The position numbers and the translations under genes were made by a program. A stretch of DNA of 41,480 bases, taken from the IMG/VR virus record IMGVR_UViG_3300037010_000822, positions 1-41,480 of that record, one strand, 5' to 3'. Under the pieces are notes generated by a model, which searched no databases, had not been told where the DNA came from, and saw nothing but the letters and a program-made list of their open reading frames with translations. The stretch comes from a virus. Below, piece by piece: positions 1 to 6,244 of this stretch (the first letter of the stretch is position 1; every line of letters begins with the position of its first letter).

Positions 1-1
1 G

Positions 2-250
2 TATAAATGGGTAGACGAAACGCTAGAAATAATTAGTATGCCGTTTCCGCAAACTACCCAAGATAGATGCCCACACTGTGGCTTTATGTTTCGCCGTCTG
101 ATAATGGTGAGGCGTAGCGACTTGGTACTTTTCGAGAAGTTGATGCAATCAGCGTACTCTGTGATTACGAGGCACGGAATCACGGAGAATCTTCCGGCAG
201 AAATTCGTACCGAGCTCATGATCGCGTTATCAAAGAAACAAAGCGCATGA
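2..250 (+). CDS. Hypothetical phage protein, 5' end cut off by the window (copy A)
   Basis: The reading frame is open from the first bases, so the true start lies outside the window; the second copy at 40398-40673 is complete and has 21 more residues at its N-terminus. A CxxC pair (CPHC) near the start of the visible part hints at metal binding, but no second pair is visible. I do not recognise the family. The first 127 bases are identical to 40424-40550; after that the copies differ by substitutions while keeping the frame, which indicates a real protein under constraint. It is followed at 285 by a gene that is also duplicated. Confidence 0.7.
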   Translation, partial: YKWVDETLEIISMPFPQTTQDRCPHCGFMFRRLIMVRRSDLVLFEKLMQSAYSVITRHGITENLPAEIRTELMIALSKKQSA

Positions 251-284
251 GTGAAATCACAGCATCCAATGATAGGGGAAAGAA

Positions 285-698
285 ATGGCGTTTGAAAGCA
301 TACCAGAAGACGAAGAACACGGATTACCGCGTGTCTGTGGCGGTAACATTAAGAAGCGCAACGGCAAGTTGGAGTGCGATTCATTGGACTGTGATTCATG
401 TGACTGTAGAATGAATTGTGATGACTTTAACTTTATAAGCGAACTTGTTAGCGCGTCCAGTAAAATACCGAATGAGAAGTTGAAAATGAGTGGGCAATGG
501 GACTGGTTGATCGGACGCAAGTTGAGTCTCGGCGAGGTGATTTATGTTTCCGACGATGCGGCGATCGTGCAGCGTGGCGATGATGAGATACATATATTGC
601 TGTGCGATCTTCTGAAAGATGATTATGAGGAGCACGACAGATTCGACCGCGATCTTAACGAAGCATGGAACACCGGCGATGGAATATACCGTCCGTAA
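285..698 (+). CDS. Hypothetical phage protein, cysteine-cluster (copy A)
   Basis: A 137-residue protein of unknown function. Residues about 18-45 hold a dense run of Cys and Asp (CDSLDCDSCDC then RMNCDD) that could bind a metal. The C-terminal half is acidic and soluble, with no membrane segment or signal peptide. A GGGGAAAG ribosome site precedes the ATG. A paralogue of the same length is at 40708-41121; differences are scattered substitutions and the reading frame is intact in both, so both copies appear coding. Confidence 0.75.
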   Translation: MAFESIPEDEEHGLPRVCGGNIKKRNGKLECDSLDCDSCDCRMNCDDFNFISELVSASSKIPNEKLKMSGQWDWLIGRKLSLGEVIYVSDDAAIVQRGDDEIHILLCDLLKDDYEEHDRFDRDLNEAWNTGDGIYRP

Positions 699-743
699 CT
701 ATTTCCACGTCCCGAAGTGCTGGGATTCTTGGAGCAAAATCTG

Positions 744-890
744 ATGAGTGATGATCAACTAATAGCGGAAGTGGCTAAACTCTGGATGGATAATGGAGGG
801 GATGCTGAAGGATTGGCATGGTGCTATGAGAAATTGCGAGATGCCATAATCGCCGAAACAGAAAAACGACAAACCCACGCTGGAGAATGA
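744..890 (+). CDS. Small hypothetical phage protein (48 aa)
   Basis: A short frame starting MSDDQLIAEV and ending just before the next ATG at 892, one base after its TGA. An upstream GGAGC is a plausible ribosome site. The composition is acidic and helical. It belongs to the segment missing from the second copy of this region, where the 137-residue gene leads directly into the zinc-ribbon gene. Function unknown. Confidence 0.55.
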   Translation: MSDDQLIAEVAKLWMDNGGDAEGLAWCYEKLRDAIIAETEKRQTHAGE

Positions 891-891
891 A

Positions 892-1203
892 ATGGATATA
901 CAACGACTACGTAACCTGACAACGGGACGGTTACATACCGAGGTGGAACACGTTTATGAGGATATTGCAATAATAGTTGGCGAGGGCGGTGTGATGACGC
1001 ACCAACTGCCGAATGCCCTCCGAGCAATCCTGCCGTACTTGCGCGAGAAGATTACGGGCGCAAGGTTTTGGGACGGGAAAAACGATCCCACGCACACCGG
1101 AGATATAGACGTTCCGACGATGGATGAGGAATCGCTAAAAGCGATGTGGAGGAGATACGCTGAAGAACAGGAGACAATGCGAAAAAGATATGCAGGAGAA
1201 TGA
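892..1203 (+). CDS. Hypothetical phage protein (103 aa)
   Basis: An intact frame with a TGGAGAATGAA ribosome site and a four-base ATGA overlap with the next gene (ATG 1200, TGA 1201-1203), the signature of translational coupling. The protein is soluble, with a central GEGGVMTHQLPNAL stretch that looks conserved in style, but I cannot name the family with confidence. It is absent from the second copy of this gene block at 40400-41480, so it is an accessory member of a modular cluster. Confidence 0.65.
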   Translation: MDIQRLRNLTTGRLHTEVEHVYEDIAIIVGEGGVMTHQLPNALRAILPYLREKITGARFWDGKNDPTHTGDIDVPTMDEESLKAMWRRYAEEQETMRKRYAGE

Positions 1204-1406
1204 AAGTGCTTAAGAAACTAATTTGCGCACTGTTTGGACATTGCTACGTGGTGCAACGGGTTTTCAGCCCGACAAGCCGAAAGGTTGGTTGTGCGCGCTG
1301 CGGCAAAGAGTGGGGAATGCATGACAGTGTGCGTGCGTTCGTTCCGTGGGACGGTGAGCTGGAGCAGTTGTACTGGGACATCGGACAATGGAGGGCGCTC
1401 AAATGA
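1200..1406 (+). CDS. Zinc-ribbon-like small phage protein (copy A)
   Basis: A 68-residue basic protein starting MKVLKKLICALFGH. A CARCGKEW motif near residue 37 resembles one half of a zinc ribbon, and Cys/His residues at the N-terminus (C9, H14, C15) could complete a site. Small prophage proteins with this FGH...CxxC layout are common, but no function is established that I can cite. It overlaps the upstream gene by ATGA and the downstream gene by ATGA. The second copy at 41118-41348 is nearly the same after residue 9 but has an unrelated N-terminus. Confidence 0.65.
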   Translation: MKVLKKLICALFGHCYVVQRVFSPTSRKVGCARCGKEWGMHDSVRAFVPWDGELEQLYWDIGQWRALK

Positions 1407-1708
1407 AGCTAATTAAAGATATATTGAATTACGATTTGTTGGAGTTTCTATTGCTAATAACATTGTCCTTACTTGCAGTTATTGTGATCACGAGCTTATT
1501 GACTGATGCCGATGATAATGAAAAATGGGAGACTTTCAAACGTACGCACTCATGCAAAGTAATAGTCCGTATAAGCGGCGACACGCAACTAGGAATCGGT
1601 TATGGAATAGCAGTGAACGGACAACAAATGGTAATCGTATTGACACCAAACACAACTCCAGACAAAACCGGATGGATTTGCGATGATGGTGTTACGTACT
1701 GGCGGTAA
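1403..1708 (+). CDS. Single-pass membrane phage protein with C-terminal soluble domain
   Basis: I chose ATG 1403 because it overlaps the upstream stop as ATGA, instead of the in-frame ATG at 1388. The 101-residue product has one hydrophobic segment at about residues 12-34 (LLEFLLLITLSLLAVIVI core) followed by a soluble domain with WETFKRTHSCKV and a C-terminal DGVTYWR. This C-terminal domain is a recurrent type among hypothetical phage proteins. It is predicted to sit in the inner membrane. Role unknown; the gene is absent from the second copy of the cluster. Confidence 0.65.
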   Translation: MKLIKDILNYDLLEFLLLITLSLLAVIVITSLLTDADDNEKWETFKRTHSCKVIVRISGDTQLGIGYGIAVNGQQMVIVLTPNTTPDKTGWICDDGVTYWR

Positions 1709-1744
1709 AAAACAAAAATAGCTAATTATCAGGAGCCAAGAACC

Positions 1745-1999
1745 ATGAAATTCAAGAAAAAACCAGTCGTGATCGAAGCAGAATGCTACGATGGTACTAA
1801 TGAAAGCATTAATCGAATCGTGAACATGGGAAGTACGCGAGTAATTAGAAATTGTCCCGAAGGGCTTTATATTGAAACCTTAGAAGGGGTGATGAAAGCA
1901 AACATCGGGGATTGGGTAATTCGTGGTGTCAAAGGAGAGTTGTATCCCTGCAAGCCAGATATTTTCGATGCGACGTATGAGCCGTACGCTGAAACTTAG
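1745..1999 (+). CDS. Conserved phage protein of the KKPVVIEA...GDWVIRGVKGE family (copy A)
   Basis: An 84-residue protein starting MKFKKKPVVIEA and carrying GDWVIRGVKGELYPCKPDIF near the C-terminus, a pattern seen in many phages of Gram-positive and Gram-negative bacteria. No biochemical function is established. It has a GGAG ribosome site. A second copy begins at 41372 but meets a stop codon after 31 codons. No membrane segment. Confidence 0.8.
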   Translation: MKFKKKPVVIEAECYDGTNESINRIVNMGSTRVIRNCPEGLYIETLEGVMKANIGDWVIRGVKGELYPCKPDIFDATYEPYAET

Positions 2000-2033
2000 A
2001 AGTAAATTGTCACAGTAATAATTACGAGTTAGC

Positions 2034-2051
2034 CTCCTGCTCACTCAGGAG
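2034..2051 (+). promoter_or_regulatory. Small hairpin in the leader of the Tad2-like gene
   Basis: CTCCTG and CAGGAG form a perfect six-base-pair stem around a six-base loop, 23 bases before the ATG at 2074 and upstream of the GAAAGGG ribosome site. There is no T-tract, so it is not a clear terminator. It might stabilise the mRNA 5' end. Functional significance is not shown by the sequence alone. Confidence 0.3.
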
Positions 2052-2073
2052 ACACAATAGAAAGGGAATTACC

Positions 2074-2355
2074 ATGAACTTTGGTGAAGCTATTGAGGAA
2101 CTCAAATCCGGCAAGAAAGTTTCTCGCGTCGGATGGAACGGAAAAGGCATGTGGATTATTCTTGTTCAAGGAACGCCGGATGCGAAACTACACAAAAACA
2201 CATCGTACCAAGATGCCCTGCAAACAGATCATTGTGAAATTCTGCCACATATTGATATGTGGACTGTTGACTCGAATGGGCGTCATGCGATGCAGCCAGG
2301 TTGGCTTGCCAGTCAGACAGATATGCTTTCAGAAGATTGGTGCATCATTGAGTAA
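2074..2355 (+). CDS. tad2: DUF2829 protein, Thoeris anti-defence Tad2 family
   Basis: A 93-residue protein whose start (MNFGEAIEELKSGKKV), GWNGKGMW motif and C-terminal GWLASQTDMLSEDW match the DUF2829 family. Members of that family named Tad2 bind the cyclic ADP-ribose-type signal made by the Thoeris ThsB TIR protein and so stop ThsA being activated. The length is normal and no core motif is missing. It has an AAAGGGAAT ribosome site and lies among small accessory genes, where counter-defence genes usually sit. The family call is strong; activity against a given Thoeris system is inference. Confidence 0.85.
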   Translation: MNFGEAIEELKSGKKVSRVGWNGKGMWIILVQGTPDAKLHKNTSYQDALQTDHCEILPHIDMWTVDSNGRHAMQPGWLASQTDMLSEDWCIIE

Positions 2356-2386
2356 CAATGTGAAAATAAGTAAAGGAGAAGATAGA

Positions 2387-2695
2387 ATGGATCAGAAAGT
2401 CAACACGACTACCCGCAGCAATCAAGATTGTCTTGTGCCGGAGGGACACTCATCAATAGCAACAGATGTAGTGGCATCAGCAAGACGTTTAGCGCAAAGA
2501 GCAAGACAAATTGCAGAATCGGCGAATGAAAAGTTGTATCCAGTAATGGCAACTGACACTCCACCGTTAGCGGATAAAGGACACATCCGTACAGACCATT
2601 ATCCTCCACTGTTTTTAGATATCCAAGATCAACTTGTCGATATAGATAACGCACTCGACTACATTGAGCATTCTCTGGAACGAGCAACACTTTAA
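2387..2695 (+). CDS. Hypothetical helical phage protein (102 aa)
   Basis: I chose ATG 2387, which follows an AAAGGAGA ribosome site and starts 31 bases after the Tad2-like stop; the same frame extends upstream through the Tad2 gene but without a ribosome site. The product starts MDQKVNTTTR and has two helical, charged stretches (SARRLAQRARQIAESANEKL and a C-terminal IDNALDYIEH), as in small coiled-coil phage proteins. No family recognised. Confidence 0.65.
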   Translation: MDQKVNTTTRSNQDCLVPEGHSSIATDVVASARRLAQRARQIAESANEKLYPVMATDTPPLADKGHIRTDHYPPLFLDIQDQLVDIDNALDYIEHSLERATL

Positions 2696-2708
2696 TCCTA
2701 TAACCCAT

Positions 2709-2733
2709 CCTAGAAAAATTGGAAAATTCTAGG
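2709..2733 (+). terminator. Possible weak terminator or mRNA hairpin
   Basis: CCTAGAA (2709-2715) pairs with TTCTAGG (2727-2733) around an 11-base A-rich loop, and pairing extends outward with mismatches. It is just downstream of the 2387-2695 stop. The following bases are GTTGGTTCATT, not a strong T-run, so termination would be weak. Its position between two plus-strand genes fits an end-of-transcript element. Confidence 0.35.
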
Positions 2734-2783
2734 GTTGGTTCATTAAATTGACTTGACCAAAAAGACTACGCAAGGAGAATGAA

Positions 2784-3080
2784 ATGAAATGGATAAAAGA
2801 TACTACTCCCAATTCAAACGGCGAAGCATTGTTTCTTGGGCCGTGGAATGTTGGAGATATTCATTATGACAGTTCCTGTTCCAAGGAAGACGTAATGAAA
2901 TATACTGCTACATGCAAACTGCCTGGGATCAAATGGCCTGGAAAATTCCAGACAGCAAAGGAAGCAAAAGTGGCGGTTGAGTATTCCGTCAATCATTGGC
3001 TTAGCCAGTTGCCGTCTGGGTGTTGGCTTATCAATTACGTGCCAAAATGCGAAGCGCCGCCCACCCGCACACCGGCATAA
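2784..3080 (+). CDS. Hypothetical phage protein, paralogue of the 39286 gene N-terminal domain
   Basis: A 98-residue protein with an AAGGAGAATG ribosome site. It shares FLGPW.VG at the start, a central CKLPG, and a WLSQLP ending with the first 75 residues of the 213-residue protein at 39286-39927, so both carry the same domain. After SQLP the tail (PKCEAPPTRTPA) reads through the 3' end of the converging DUF1353 gene, with a 46-base overlap. This suggests the ancestral 3' end was lost and the frame now stops by chance. Function unknown. Confidence 0.65.
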   Translation: MKWIKDTTPNSNGEALFLGPWNVGDIHYDSSCSKEDVMKYTATCKLPGIKWPGKFQTAKEAKVAVEYSVNHWLSQLPSGCWLINYVPKCEAPPTRTPA

Positions 3081-3409
3081 ATCAACCAGCGGCGCCACGC
3101 AGGAATGCCCGTAACGGCGCATGCTTCAAGCAACACCTTGTCGGCTAAATATCGCGGGAGCATCTTGGATTTATAGAGGTAATCATGAATCACAGCGGCC
3201 TCTCGCGTCACCTCGCCAACCAGGAAAAAGACAATCGGTAGCCTGGGGCAGCTTTCAAAGTCCGTGATCATCCCGGCTGGTGCTGTGATGGTTTGATGCG
3301 CTACATCGGATTGATACACCAGCGGCGCGTCGAGCCGCCATAACCCGCGATATTCGTTTGCCGCGTCATCTATCAACGACACATCTAATTCTGTGATGAA
3401 TTTGCTCAT
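3035..3409 (-). CDS. DUF1353 phage protein at the end of the lysis region
   Basis: A 124-residue protein starting MSKFITELDV, with AGMITDFESCPRLP in the first half and TREAAVIHDYLY in the middle, the diagnostic pattern of DUF1353 (PF07087). Members are common beside phage endolysin or tail genes; the HD pair in IHDYLY suggests a metal site, but no activity is established. Its ATG overlaps the stop of the upstream lipoprotein gene as ATGA (3406-3409), so it is translated as part of the late operon. It converges with and overlaps the plus-strand gene ending at 3080. Confidence 0.85.
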   Translation of the reverse strand: MSKFITELDVSLIDDAANEYRGLWRLDAPLVYQSDVAHQTITAPAGMITDFESCPRLPIVFFLVGEVTREAAVIHDYLYKSKMLPRYLADKVLLEACAVTGIPAWRRWLIYAGVRVGGASHFGT

Positions 3410-3876
3410 GGCGCGGGCGACTTTAATCCTTGCCCAGATGCCGGTGCCAGCAGTTTTTGAGCGCCAAGCACGCCACCAGCGCCGACAGCGGCAGCACCAA
3501 GCCCAGGCGAAGCAAGAGCAGCACCGGCGGCAGGAACAAGCGCAGGAAGTATTGGAGCGAGCGCAGCGGCTACAGCGGCTTTTGCAGCAGCATCAATCGC
3601 AGCTTGTGTTGCACCAGCAGAAATTGCCTGCCCCTCAAACGCCTTTGTTCCCGACTCCGCGACAGTCAGACTAATCACGCCATCGGCGTTACGGCTGGCA
3701 GCAATATTCAACGCCGCGTATTCCTTCCCGGATACACCGTGTATCTCGCAGCACGTCACGGCGCCAGTTTTTGCGTCCACGATCGGAACGGCGTCAAATT
3801 TGGATATCCCTGCATATTGCAGGCTGGCGCATCCTGACAATGATATGAGCACGGCGAGCAAGATATAGGTTTTCAT
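3406..3876 (-). CDS. Predicted lipoprotein of the lysis region
   Basis: A 156-residue protein with a lipoprotein signal peptide: MKTYILLAVLISLSGC, lipobox LSGC with the lipidated Cys at residue 16. The second half is very rich in Ala, Gly and Pro. Its position among holin-like and lytic genes would fit a spanin-type or superinfection-related outer-membrane lipoprotein, but it is longer than a classic Rz1 and I do not assign that role. The ATG overlaps the upstream gene's stop by four bases (3873-3876). Confidence 0.7.
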   Translation of the reverse strand: MKTYILLAVLISLSGCASLQYAGISKFDAVPIVDAKTGAVTCCEIHGVSGKEYAALNIAASRNADGVISLTVAESGTKAFEGQAISAGATQAAIDAAAKAAVAAALAPILPALVPAAGAALASPGLGAAAVGAGGVLGAQKLLAPASGQGLKSPAP

Positions 3877-4088
3877 GGATTCGGCTCCTTTGTCTGGTCG
3901 TTTTGTGGTGGAGGATTAGCTGAGAAGTTGGTCACGGCGTGAATACCGAACACGGCACCAAGCCCGATCTTGATCCATGTAATCAGATCGTCAACCGGCG
4001 CTTTGTAGGCAAGCACCAGAAACGCCCACAGGCCGAACATCAGTATTCCTCCGATGAGCTTTTGGTTATCGGTAATGAATTTTGTCAT
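3873..4088 (-). CDS. Putative holin, two membrane segments (71 aa)
   Basis: I chose ATG at 4088 (MTKFITDNQKLIGG) because it overlaps the upstream stop as ATGA; a longer in-frame extension has no support. Two hydrophobic segments at about residues 11-29 and 37-56, a short loop with charged residues, and a polar Pro/Asn/Gln-rich C-terminal tail give the size and topology of a small class II-type holin. It lies between the lytic genes and the lipoprotein gene. Holin function is inferred from topology and position, not a recognised family. Confidence 0.6.
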   Translation of the reverse strand: MTKFITDNQKLIGGILMFGLWAFLVLAYKAPVDDLITWIKIGLGAVFGIHAVTNFSANPPPQNDQTKEPNP

Positions 4089-4600
4089 GGCGATTCCTTG
4101 GCGCATGTTATAGGGCCGATGTAGGCGCGATAGGCTTCTATCCAATTCCTGGCGATGGCCTGCTGGGCCTTTTCGATGGTGATGGCTTTGGCGCATACCA
4201 GCGCGTGCAGTTTGTTCTCCAGCCGGTCTTTGTCCACGGCGTTACACTGGCCGCCGTATGGTTGAGGCCAAAGGTTGCGCACATCGTCAGCGCCTGCTAA
4301 TTCCCGACTGATAGCGTGGTCAATTTCACATCCACGAGGCGACAGCGCGCAATCTCCCTGATGCTGTGTCATATGATACTCGGCGTAAACGTGCGCTTTC
4401 ATTGCCGCGGTCACTGCCCTAGCGTCCTTGCCCCACTTGGTGTTACATACTTGGTCAAGCGTCATGTCGCGCGTCACGCCGGGGGTAAGCGCGGGGTCTG
4501 GCAGTGATCCGCCGAATGCGCCGGCAGAAAAGAAGGCAAACCAAAGCATGACGCCCGTCACCAGGAACAAGCCCCGCATCCTTTTGTCGTCGTTGTTCAA
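4085..4600 (-). CDS. HNH-type nuclease-like protein with N-terminal signal or anchor
   Basis: A 171-residue protein with a hydrophobic segment at about residues 10-30 followed by a mature part with CEIDHAISRELAGADD, NLWPQPYGG and KDRLENKLHALVC. The DH...LGG-like...N-LWPQ pattern is that of HNH endonuclease-like proteins found in Burkholderia-type phages and secreted nucleases. Several Cys (in VCNTKWG, DCALSPRGC, QCNAV) would fit disulphides in an exported protein. It sits between the putative endolysin and holin with four-base overlaps on both sides. A periplasmic nuclease role is inference. Confidence 0.7.
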   Translation of the reverse strand: MNNDDKRMRGLFLVTGVMLWFAFFSAGAFGGSLPDPALTPGVTRDMTLDQVCNTKWGKDARAVTAAMKAHVYAEYHMTQHQGDCALSPRGCEIDHAISRELAGADDVRNLWPQPYGGQCNAVDKDRLENKLHALVCAKAITIEKAQQAIARNWIEAYRAYIGPITCAKESP

Positions 4601-5004
4601 GCTAAATCCACCCCCGCCCGTATAATATCAGGCGAATATGGCACTCGCCCATTTTCGTGCCGGATAATTGCCGTCACCAATTTTTCGAGTGTATCCCTGT
4701 TGCTGACATTGATAATCTCATCAGGCTTTACTCCAACCTCTTGAGCTACGGCCATGATGTAGCCTTGCGTGTCGTTCTCACTTGGCGGGGCGAATCGTTT
4801 GATGAGCCCGGAAATAGTCTTGAGGTTGTGCTGGCGGTAATATGTCAGCAGCACGGTAGCCAATGCGCGGATGCCGTATTGCGGCGTCTGGAAGGAGACA
4901 AACCGCGCATCAGTCTGCTGTTCGCACATCCCGCGCCATTTTGTGGCGCTGTGTTCAATATTACCCGGATTGCAATTTGATTCGCCACGTGTCCGATCAA
5001 TCAT
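4597..5004 (-). CDS. Structural protein P5-like / putative peptidoglycan hydrolase
   Basis: A 135-residue protein starting with RGESNCNPGNIEH, then KWRGM, FVSFQTPQYGIRAL, RFAPPSENDTQGY and IIRHENG. This is the phage family often called structural protein P5 or virion protein, thought to act on cell-wall peptidoglycan. In the lysis region it is the best candidate for the endolysin. A strong GGGAGGAAAA ribosome site precedes ATG 5004. No signal peptide is visible, so release would rely on a holin. The enzymatic role is inferred. Confidence 0.75.
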   Translation of the reverse strand: MIDRTRGESNCNPGNIEHSATKWRGMCEQQTDARFVSFQTPQYGIRALATVLLTYYRQHNLKTISGLIKRFAPPSENDTQGYIMAVAQEVGVKPDEIINVSNRDTLEKLVTAIIRHENGRVPYSPDIIRAGVDLA

Positions 5005-5030
5005 TTGTTTTCCTCCCTGTTCGTCAATGG

Positions 5031-5090
5031 TAGCGTCCGTTAGCGTCCGTTAGCGGGCGCTATCCGGCACTACCCGGCACTACCCGGCGC
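5031..5090. repeat. Six tandem decamers in a late-operon intergenic gap
   Basis: Six consecutive ten-base units, all beginning TA: TAGCGTCCGT twice, TAGCGGGCGC, TATCCGGCAC, TACCCGGCAC and TACCCGGCGC. The array lies in the 178-base gap between the lytic gene (4597-5004) and the coiled-coil membrane gene (5183-5569), where no gene is visible. The exact ten-base period is about one helical turn, as in clustered binding sites, though simple slippage would also give it. Confidence 0.8.
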
Positions 5091-5182
5091 TCGGCGGCAG
5101 TGCGCAGCTGCAATCAAAACCTGCGCTTTCAGTAACTATTCAATGCCATAAGGATGGCGAACAGTCGATTTGTTTTTCCCTG

Positions 5183-5569
5183 TCACTTAAGCACCGTGAT
5201 TCCGAAGTGCGCCAATACAGCCCCAAAGACTGCCGCCATTACGTAGCTCACCAGCATCCAGTAGAACTTTCTCTTGTCTTCCCGAACTTGGCTGAGATCG
5301 CGCTCGGCGGCTTTTGCGGATCGCTCCAGTCGTTCTTTCTCGGCCTTCTCGATGTCCTTTTGCAGGGCTGTGATCCGGTTGTCGATACGCTCGATCTGCT
5401 CGAAGGCCCGTTTGAGCGCGGCCCGGTCTTCGGCCTGCTGGATCGTGGCTTCGGCCAATCGGCGCATGTCTGTAGCAAGCTCTTTGAGCGTGCTGCGTAT
5501 CTCGCGCGTTTGCTCCTCAAGCACGGTTAGTCTGGTTTCGTGGGCGTGTATGCTGTTGTCGATTGGCAT
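5183..5569 (-). CDS. Coiled-coil protein with C-terminal membrane anchor, XhlA/holin-accessory-like
   Basis: A 128-residue protein. Residues about 10-98 are a long charged helix with heptad-like spacing (LEEQTREIRSTLKEL onward), and the last 26 residues are hydrophobic (YWMLVSYVMAAVFGAVLAHF), a single C-terminal membrane segment. This topology matches hemolysin XhlA-type and other phage lysis accessory proteins. It is the first gene of the lysis region, after the tail-fibre genes. Family assignment is tentative; topology is clear. Confidence 0.65.
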   Translation of the reverse strand: MPIDNSIHAHETRLTVLEEQTREIRSTLKELATDMRRLAEATIQQAEDRAALKRAFEQIERIDNRITALQKDIEKAEKERLERSAKAAERDLSQVREDKRKFYWMLVSYVMAAVFGAVLAHFGITVLK

Positions 5570-5658
5570 GATTCAGAATGTATAGATTGAACAGGAGAAA
5601 GAAAGCAAAAGTCGAATCACTCCTTGTTATGGCGATCCGACTGCCTTTCGTGGCTGCG

Positions 5659-6219
5659 TTACCATGTGATTGCCTGGACTGCATCGACTGTGGTCGCTGC
5701 AAGAATAGCGGCTTTCTGTGTCTGCAAGTGCTGAAACGCCGCCGCTCCTTGTGTGCCCAAGGCCTGTGCAAGCCCTTGCATATCGGCGTATGTGAACGGC
5801 ACTTGCGTATTGTCTGCAGATACCCAATAGAAGCCAGACGGAACAGTCTGCGTGGCACTAAAAGCCAGCAGCATGCTTTGCAGGTTCGACACACTGCCCG
5901 GATCGGCTTGAAACGTCTTGGTCACGCCGCCCTTGCTGGTGTATGTCACAGGCTGCTGGATGGCTTGCTGATAGGCAGTGCGGAGTAAGGCGATATGAGC
6001 CGCTTGCGCTTGAGCGAATAGCTGCGCGGATGGGGGCGCAATGAGCGTGCCGCCACTCACAAAAGGCGTATTCAGCCGGTTATCCCATTGATCCTGTGTC
6101 AGGGTTAGCAGGTCAGCCTCGTTAGGTAGGCTTTGGTAGTCAAACTCATCGGTGTCATACCATCCAATAACAGGTTGCGGGGATGCTGATGTATGATCGA
6201 AATGTGCTAGTTTTGTCAT
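5659..6219 (-). CDS. DUF4376 tail-fibre-associated (assembly) protein
   Basis: A 186-residue protein starting MTKLAHFDHTSASPQPVIGWYDTDEF. The C-terminal two thirds, with QQAIQQPVTYTSKGG, TFQADPGSVSNLQ and FYWVSADNTQVPFTYADMQ, matches DUF4376, a domain usually next to phage tail-fibre genes and common in Burkholderia, Ralstonia and Xylella prophages. It follows the fibre gene directly, the usual place for a fibre assembly or tip protein. No membrane segment. Confidence 0.8.
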   Translation of the reverse strand: MTKLAHFDHTSASPQPVIGWYDTDEFDYQSLPNEADLLTLTQDQWDNRLNTPFVSGGTLIAPPSAQLFAQAQAAHIALLRTAYQQAIQQPVTYTSKGGVTKTFQADPGSVSNLQSMLLAFSATQTVPSGFYWVSADNTQVPFTYADMQGLAQALGTQGAAAFQHLQTQKAAILAATTVDAVQAITW

Positions 6220-6244
6220 TTTTCGTCCTTATTTGTCGTTAATT

